Shown: positions 60,394 through 64,000 of the stretch, in pieces
Layout: each line of letters starts with the position of its first letter
Numbering within the stretch: position 1 is the first letter of the stretch
Source of the DNA: Ruegeria atlantica
Lineage (GTDB): Bacteria; Pseudomonadota; Alphaproteobacteria; Rhodobacterales; Rhodobacteraceae
Assembly (NCBI RefSeq): GCF_013033965.1
Contig: NZ_WQFE01000009.1
Coordinates: forward strand, 149,832 to 213,831
Direction: 5' to 3'
DNA length: 64,000 bases
Notes under the pieces: generated by a model
Database searches by the model: none
The model's input: only the letters and a program-made list of their open reading frames with translations
What the model was told of the DNA's origin: nothing
Made by a program: the position numbers and the translations under genes

Positions 60394-60511
60394 ACGGCGG
60401 TGTGCCGACCGAATGAAAGTTCTGTAAACGCCCCGCGGAATGACGGGCCTACCCATCGACGCGTATCGCCGCTATACGCATTGCCAACACGCTATTCATA
60501 TGAGGCCTCGC

Positions 60512-61201
60512 ATGAGCTTTGACCGCAGCATCAAGATCGCCCCGTCGATCCTGTCCGCCGATTTCGCCAATTTCGGCGCCGAGATTCAGGCCATCGAAGC
60601 CCAGGGGGCTGATTGGGTCCATGTCGACGTGATGGATGGCCATTTCGTGCCAAACCTGACTTTTGGCCCGCCTGCAGTCAAAGCGTTCCGTCCACATGTC
60701 AAAACGGTCATGGATGTGCATCTGATGATCACACCGGTCGATCCTTACATTCAGGCCTACGCGGATGCCGGGGCCGATATCCTGACCGCACATATCGAGG
60801 CCGGGCCGCACACCCACCGCACGCTGCAAGCAATCCGTGCCGCTGGTATGAAGGCGGGCGTAGCGCTAAACCCCGGCACTCCGGCCGACGCGGTTGAACA
60901 CCTGCTGGACCTGACCGATCTGGTGTGCGTCATGACGGTGAACCCCGGCTTTGGCGGCCAGAAATTTATCGACATGACCAGCAAGGTTCGCAAGCTGCGA
61001 TCGATGATCGGAGATCGTCCTATCCATATCGAGATCGACGGTGGCGTTGACCCCAAAACCGCCCCCCTGGTGGCGGCAGCGGGTGCGGACGTACTGGTCG
61101 CAGGGTCAGCCGTGTTCAAGGGTGGCTCGGTCGAAAACCCGGATGTTTACGGGGCCAATATCCAAGCTGTGCGCAACGCAGCGGACTCTGCGATTTCGTA
61201 G
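60512..61201 (+). CDS. rpe: Ribulose-phosphate 3-epimerase
   Basis: 229 aa TIM barrel. [18 protein letters not shown] at the start, [16 protein letters not shown] with catalytic Asp and metal-binding His, [29 protein letters not shown], and [20 protein letters not shown] with the second catalytic Asp. It interconverts ribulose 5-phosphate and xylulose 5-phosphate. The ATG at 60512 (MSFDRSIK) follows GAGG; a longer frame from 60440 is unlikely. Nearness to phn genes may be chance. Confidence 0.97.
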   Translation: MSFDRSIKIAPSILSADFANFGAEIQAIEAQGADWVHVDVMDGHFVPNLTFGPPAVKAFRPHVKTVMDVHLMITPVDPYIQAYADAGADILTAHIEAGPHTHRTLQAIRAAGMKAGVALNPGTPADAVEHLLDLTDLVCVMTVNPGFGGQKFIDMTSKVRKLRSMIGDRPIHIEIDGGVDPKTAPLVAAAGADVLVAGSAVFKGGSVENPDVYGANIQAVRNAADSAIS

Positions 61202-61225
61202 ACTTACCGCAATCAAACTGGCGCG

Positions 61226-62578
61226 CTAGTTCGAACGCTGCGCGTCATTTGCATTTGCCGACTGGCGGCCCCCATATCGAGCGCGCATTTTGATCGCTTG
61301 CATGAACCGCCCTTCGGCCACCAATTCTGTCAGAAAGTCGCCAAGGTAGTCCTCGTGCAGGCCGGCTGAAATGGCGGAATCGAATGCGTTTTCGGCTGCA
61401 TCAAACCTGTCTTCACCCAGCATCACCAGCGCATTTGTATACTGCTCGAACTCTCCATCGGGATTGAGCGAGAGCGCTTGATCAATTGCATCACGCGCTT
61501 CATCCGTATAACCCAGCCACAATGCTATTTCCGCGTGCAGGCGATGGTCAAATCGGTCGGCCCCTTCAAGTGCGACACTGCGGCGAATGTGAAAAAGAGC
61601 GGCTTCATAATCAAGGTCGTCCGCCAACAGGCTGGCCCGCCAGTAAAGCAGGTAATTGTCCGGACCTATCAGCTTTTCGGCCTGCTCCAGCACATCATGC
61701 GCCTGCGATCTTTGGCCTAACTCCGACAAAGCCCGCGCCTTTCGCACATAACCATCCGCATCGTCAGGCTTGGTCTGGATCACCGCTTCGGCATCTTTCA
61801 ACGCCTGCTTGGGGCGATCCAGCATCAGCAGAATAAGAGACCTGCGCGAAATTGCAGACACAAAATCCGGCTTCAACTCCAATGCCCGGCTTATGTGATC
61901 AAACGAGGCCTCCCAATCGTTCTGTTCGGACAAAAGAAAGGCGATACCGTATTCCGCATAAGGGTCATATGGATCCAGATCGCGGGCTGATCGGAACAGC
62001 TTCATTGCTTCGTCTTGCCCGTTGTGATCCGACAGCACCCACGCCAGCTCCCGCATCGCCCACGTGTATTCCGGGCTCAGGGCTAGCGAAGTTTGCATCA
62101 TTTCTTCGAATTCCGCAAAATCCATCTCACCGGACCGACGCGCACTGGCGGCCAGACCGGCTATGTTTTGGGCATTGGGTTTGCGCGATACGGCTTGCCG
62201 AAACAACTCGACCGCGGCCGTATACTCATCGCGATTGTAATGCACCCACGCCCGCCCCTGCAGACCGGGCTCGGCATTGGGGTTCAAGGCCAGAATTTCG
62301 GCAAACGCATCATCGGCCTGATCCATATCATCGAGATCATAATAGGCCCATGCCAGCTTATCTAACATTTCAATGCGCTGACGATCAGACGCGCCGACCT
62401 CGCCCAACCCGCGCTGGCAGATTTCAATGATACGCTCTGGCGTATCATCCTGCCCCAGACAGGCAGAGACATAGGTTTCTTGTGAGTTCGTCAGCAGAGG
62501 CTTAGCGAATCCCACTCCAGCTATAGCGATCACTGTTGCCAGGGACATCCCGGTCAATTTAGTTAACGATTTGATCAT
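61226..62578 (-). CDS. Secreted TPR-repeat protein
   Basis: 450 aa. A signal-like N-terminus (KSLTKLTGMSLATVIAIAGV) then about nine tetratricopeptide-type helix pairs, for example KLAWAYYDLDDMDQADDAFA, GRAWVHYNRDEYTAAVELFR and YGIAFLLSEQNDWEASFDHI. No enzymatic domain. Such proteins act as scaffolds, often in the periplasm. Single gene, convergent with rpe. Partner unknown. Confidence 0.85.
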   Translation of the reverse strand: MIKSLTKLTGMSLATVIAIAGVGFAKPLLTNSQETYVSACLGQDDTPERIIEICQRGLGEVGASDRQRIEMLDKLAWAYYDLDDMDQADDAFAEILALNPNAEPGLQGRAWVHYNRDEYTAAVELFRQAVSRKPNAQNIAGLAASARRSGEMDFAEFEEMMQTSLALSPEYTWAMRELAWVLSDHNGQDEAMKLFRSARDLDPYDPYAEYGIAFLLSEQNDWEASFDHISRALELKPDFVSAISRRSLILLMLDRPKQALKDAEAVIQTKPDDADGYVRKARALSELGQRSQAHDVLEQAEKLIGPDNYLLYWRASLLADDLDYEAALFHIRRSVALEGADRFDHRLHAEIALWLGYTDEARDAIDQALSLNPDGEFEQYTNALVMLGEDRFDAAENAFDSAISAGLHEDYLGDFLTELVAEGRFMQAIKMRARYGGRQSANANDAQRSN

Positions 62579-63029
62579 GCTACCGAAAATTTGAAAGTCC
62601 GAGGTCAGAATACTGACAATTGTGAAAAGAAAAAGGCCGCCATGGTCAAAACTGTCAGATAAACCAACTGTGTGCCGAACCAGTCCCGAACTCAGGTCTT
62701 CCAGTGCCCATGTCCGGGTTCCTTAACGTCAAGCCTTCGGGTAGATCTTAAATCTAGGCTCTTTGAACCGCATGCCTCAAATTACAGGCCAACTGGGCAA
62801 ATTTCGCTTTCACGGCAAAGCATCGGCCCTCTGCAAGCCTGCAGAATTAACTATCAGATGGCTTTAGAGATGGCATCGACGATGCCGGCGTCAAATGCGC
62901 GCTCCGGGAACTCGATTGATCCGTCGTGTTAAGTTTCTCTGAAGCCCATTCAAACGGTTTCCGTTTGCCATAACGAACAGATTGTGGCCAAGAACGACCC
63001 TATCAAATATCAAAAACGAGAAAGCCCCT
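62579..63029. other. Gene-poor region between the TPR gene and the RidA gene
   Basis: 451 bp without a supportable gene. It contains promoters for both divergent neighbours, which I cannot place with confidence. A 24-codon open stretch on the minus strand (62854-62928) has coding-like codon use and is listed separately as a possible gene relic. The rest is lower in GC than the coding regions and shows no repeats of note. Confidence 0.6.
62854..62928 (-). pseudogene. Possible 3'-end relic of an unidentified gene
   Basis: On the minus strand, after a TAA, the frame HDGSIEFPERAFDAG-IVDAISKAI-stop has the codon pattern of this genome's genes (mostly C or G in third position) and a natural protein look. 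No start codon and nothing coding upstream. It may be the tail of a deleted gene. The family is not recognised. Confidence 0.25.
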
Positions 63030-63371
63030 ATGATTGAACGCATCGATACCGGTGAACGGTCCTCTAAAATCGTTAAACACAATGGCGTTGCCTACCTGAC
63101 CGGGCAAGTTGCCGAGGGTGAGACAATTCAGGAGCAAGTGCGGATTTGCCTGGAGAAAATTGATGCTCTGCTCGTAAAAGCCGGGTCATCACGCGAAAAT
63201 ATGCTGCGTGTAACGATCTGGCTGGCCGACATGAAGGACTTTGCCGGATTGAACGAGGTCTGGAATGCCTGGGTTCCCAATGGCCACGCACCGGCCCGCG
63301 CCTGCGGGGAAGCTAAGCTGGCACGCCCCGAGCTGAAGGTGGAATTTATCGTGGACGCTGCTTACGAGTAA
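63030..63371 (+). CDS. RidA family protein (YjgF/YER057c/UK114)
   Basis: 113 aa. [20 protein letters not shown] at the start, [17 protein letters not shown], and [20 protein letters not shown] with [20 protein letters not shown] at the end. The Arg of the catalytic imine/enamine deaminase site is present in [11 protein letters not shown]. RidA proteins destroy reactive 2-aminoacrylate and related enamines made by PLP enzymes. This is of the shorter, divergent subgroup (YoaB-like). The start at 63030 is the natural one. Confidence 0.9.
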   Translation: MIERIDTGERSSKIVKHNGVAYLTGQVAEGETIQEQVRICLEKIDALLVKAGSSRENMLRVTIWLADMKDFAGLNEVWNAWVPNGHAPARACGEAKLARPELKVEFIVDAAYE

Positions 63372-63426
63372 AATCGTATTCAAGTATTCCATCCCGCATG
63401 GATATGCAGGCGTGCTGTTGCGCCAC

Positions 63427-63454
63427 AAAAAAAGCCTCTCCATTCAGGAGAGGC
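63427..63454 (-). terminator. Rho-independent terminator of the small secreted-protein gene
   Basis: GCCTCTCC-ATTCA-GGAGAGGC, a perfect eight-base stem with a five-base loop. On the minus strand the stem is followed by seven T, so it ends transcripts of the gene at 63493. On the plus strand only a weak T-run follows, so ending of ridA transcripts here would be less efficient. Confidence 0.88.
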
Positions 63455-63492
63455 CTTCGATTCTGAAAAAATTGTTGAGCCCCCGTAGCAGA

Positions 63493-63747
63493 CTACTGTG
63501 GAACACACTTCCCGGTAAATTTCGCGACACCTTTTTTGTTTCGCTGGATTTGAAGATCGGCAACTTTCAATCCGCCAGAACAAAGGGCACCAAAGGCATT
63601 TTTTTGTAAGTCCTCATTCGTCCAACCCGCACCAGCTTTTCCCTTAAATCCATCGGCCCGATGATCGATTGTCAATTTGTTGTCTTTTGTACCTGCCATT
63701 GCTGCTGCAGAGCTCATCAATAGAATCGCAATTGCGAACCGTATCAT
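63493..63747 (-). CDS. Small secreted protein, hypothetical
   Basis: 84 aa from ATG 63747, with AAAGGA well placed upstream. A signal peptide (IRFAIAILLMSSAAAMAGTK, cleavage after AMA) leaves ~66 residues with two cysteines, in FGALCSGGLKVADLQI and FTGKCVPQ, which could pair in the periplasm. No family recognised. A terminator lies just downstream, supporting a real single-gene unit. Confidence 0.75.
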   Translation of the reverse strand: MIRFAIAILLMSSAAAMAGTKDNKLTIDHRADGFKGKAGAGWTNEDLQKNAFGALCSGGLKVADLQIQRNKKGVAKFTGKCVPQ

Positions 63748-63897
63748 CGCGGTATCCTTTGCTTGATGCGAGTAATGTAAAAATATTTGTAACCACAAAA
63801 TGCTGCGGGAACAACTTAAGGTAAATCAGCACTAGAAGTGACTCCTCCTAGTGTTGCTGGCGTGCGGCAATCCTATTTAGTGTTTTTCCGTTGGAAC

Positions 63898-63926
63898 AAA
63901 AAAGGGCGCCCCTTGGGACGCCCTTT
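63898..63926 (-). terminator. Rho-independent terminator after tuf
   Basis: On the minus strand, AAAGGGCG pairs with CGCCCTTT with one internal mismatch and three more C-G pairs below a short loop, and the stem continues into a run of T. It starts 24 bases after the stop codon at 63950. Confidence 0.9.
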
Positions 63927-63949
63927 CTTTGAGTATTGGCAAAGCCGCC

Positions 63950-64000
63950 TTACTCGATGATTTTCGAGACAACGCCGGCGCCGACGGTGCGGCCGCCTTC
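63950..64000 (-). CDS. tuf: Elongation factor Tu, last 16 codons, cut by window edge
   Basis: The minus strand from the right edge reads EGGRTVGAGVVSKIIE-stop, the C-terminal end of EF-Tu (the G-R-T-V-G-A-G-V-V block is invariant in the family). The rest of the gene lies beyond the window. EF-Tu delivers aminoacyl-tRNA to the ribosome. A terminator follows the gene. Confidence 0.95.
   Translation of the reverse strand, partial: EGGRTVGAGVVSKIIE

Noticed and set aside
1..64000. tRNA or rRNA genes, CRISPR arrays, insertion sequences, phage or conjugation genes
   Set aside because: No cloverleaf-like stretch, spaced direct repeats, transposase motif or phage protein was seen; the gaps are too short or lack structure.

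Overview
The window reads as one stretch of a roseobacter-type alphaproteobacterial chromosome (family Rhodobacteraceae, close to Ruegeria/Silicibacter by gene content). The grounds are the miaB-phoH-ybeY-corC-lnt-metK-trmB order, an irr-fabA-fabB-fabI block, a SAM/SAH riboswitch in front of metK (a class known from Rhodobacterales), C-P lyase genes, and high-GC coding sequence throughout. I see no rRNA, tRNA, CRISPR array, insertion sequence or phage gene. Nearly every base lies in a gene, mostly in short operons joined by ATGA overlaps.

Layout. 1-9062: housekeeping genes on the minus strand (aroA end, trmB, metK with promoter, riboswitch and terminator, lnt, corC-like, ybeY, phoH, an outer-membrane barrel protein, miaB). 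9183-15718: a glycosyltransferase-like protein, a PhyH dioxygenase divergent from a LysR regulator, irr divergent from fabA-fabB-fabI, a small membrane protein and an FKBP isomerase. 15847-24020: a plus-strand catabolic run (haloacid dehalogenase, three alpha/beta hydrolases including pcaD, threonine dehydratase, MFS exporter, zinc alcohol dehydrogenase, enolase-superfamily enzyme, SqrR-like regulator). 24024-28368: a very unusual ABC-fold protein with a cyclic-nucleotide domain, a DUF3307 membrane protein and an unknown protein. 28425-35612: a methylated-amine type operon (DMGDH-like flavoprotein, MttB-family methyltransferase, TetR, second flavoprotein), then a GST and a small methyltransferase. 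35846-43067: a peptide-type ABC importer operon ending in a rearranged CaiB-family CoA-transferase. 43106-45481: a large MscS channel.

45838-52335 is a seven-gene translationally coupled operon (four glycosyltransferases, a histidine phosphatase, a cytoplasmic deacetylase, a small methyltransferase) with no visible polymerase, flippase or exporter. It is my best candidate for an undescribed pathway. It abuts, tail to tail, the C-P lyase region 52336-60286 (phnM; divergent DUF1045; phnN-L-K-J-I-H-G; divergent phnF). That region has a recognisable promoter with an operator-like repeat, a 90-codon ORF wedged between phnI and phnJ, and a decayed hexapeptide-transferase relic beyond phnF. PhnP is absent, and the DUF1045 2H-phosphoesterase may take its place.

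60512-64000: rpe, a secreted TPR protein, a gene-poor stretch, a RidA protein, a small secreted protein, and the 3' end of an elongation factor Tu gene with its terminator.

Product names rest on motifs and family resemblance read by eye. No database search was run.
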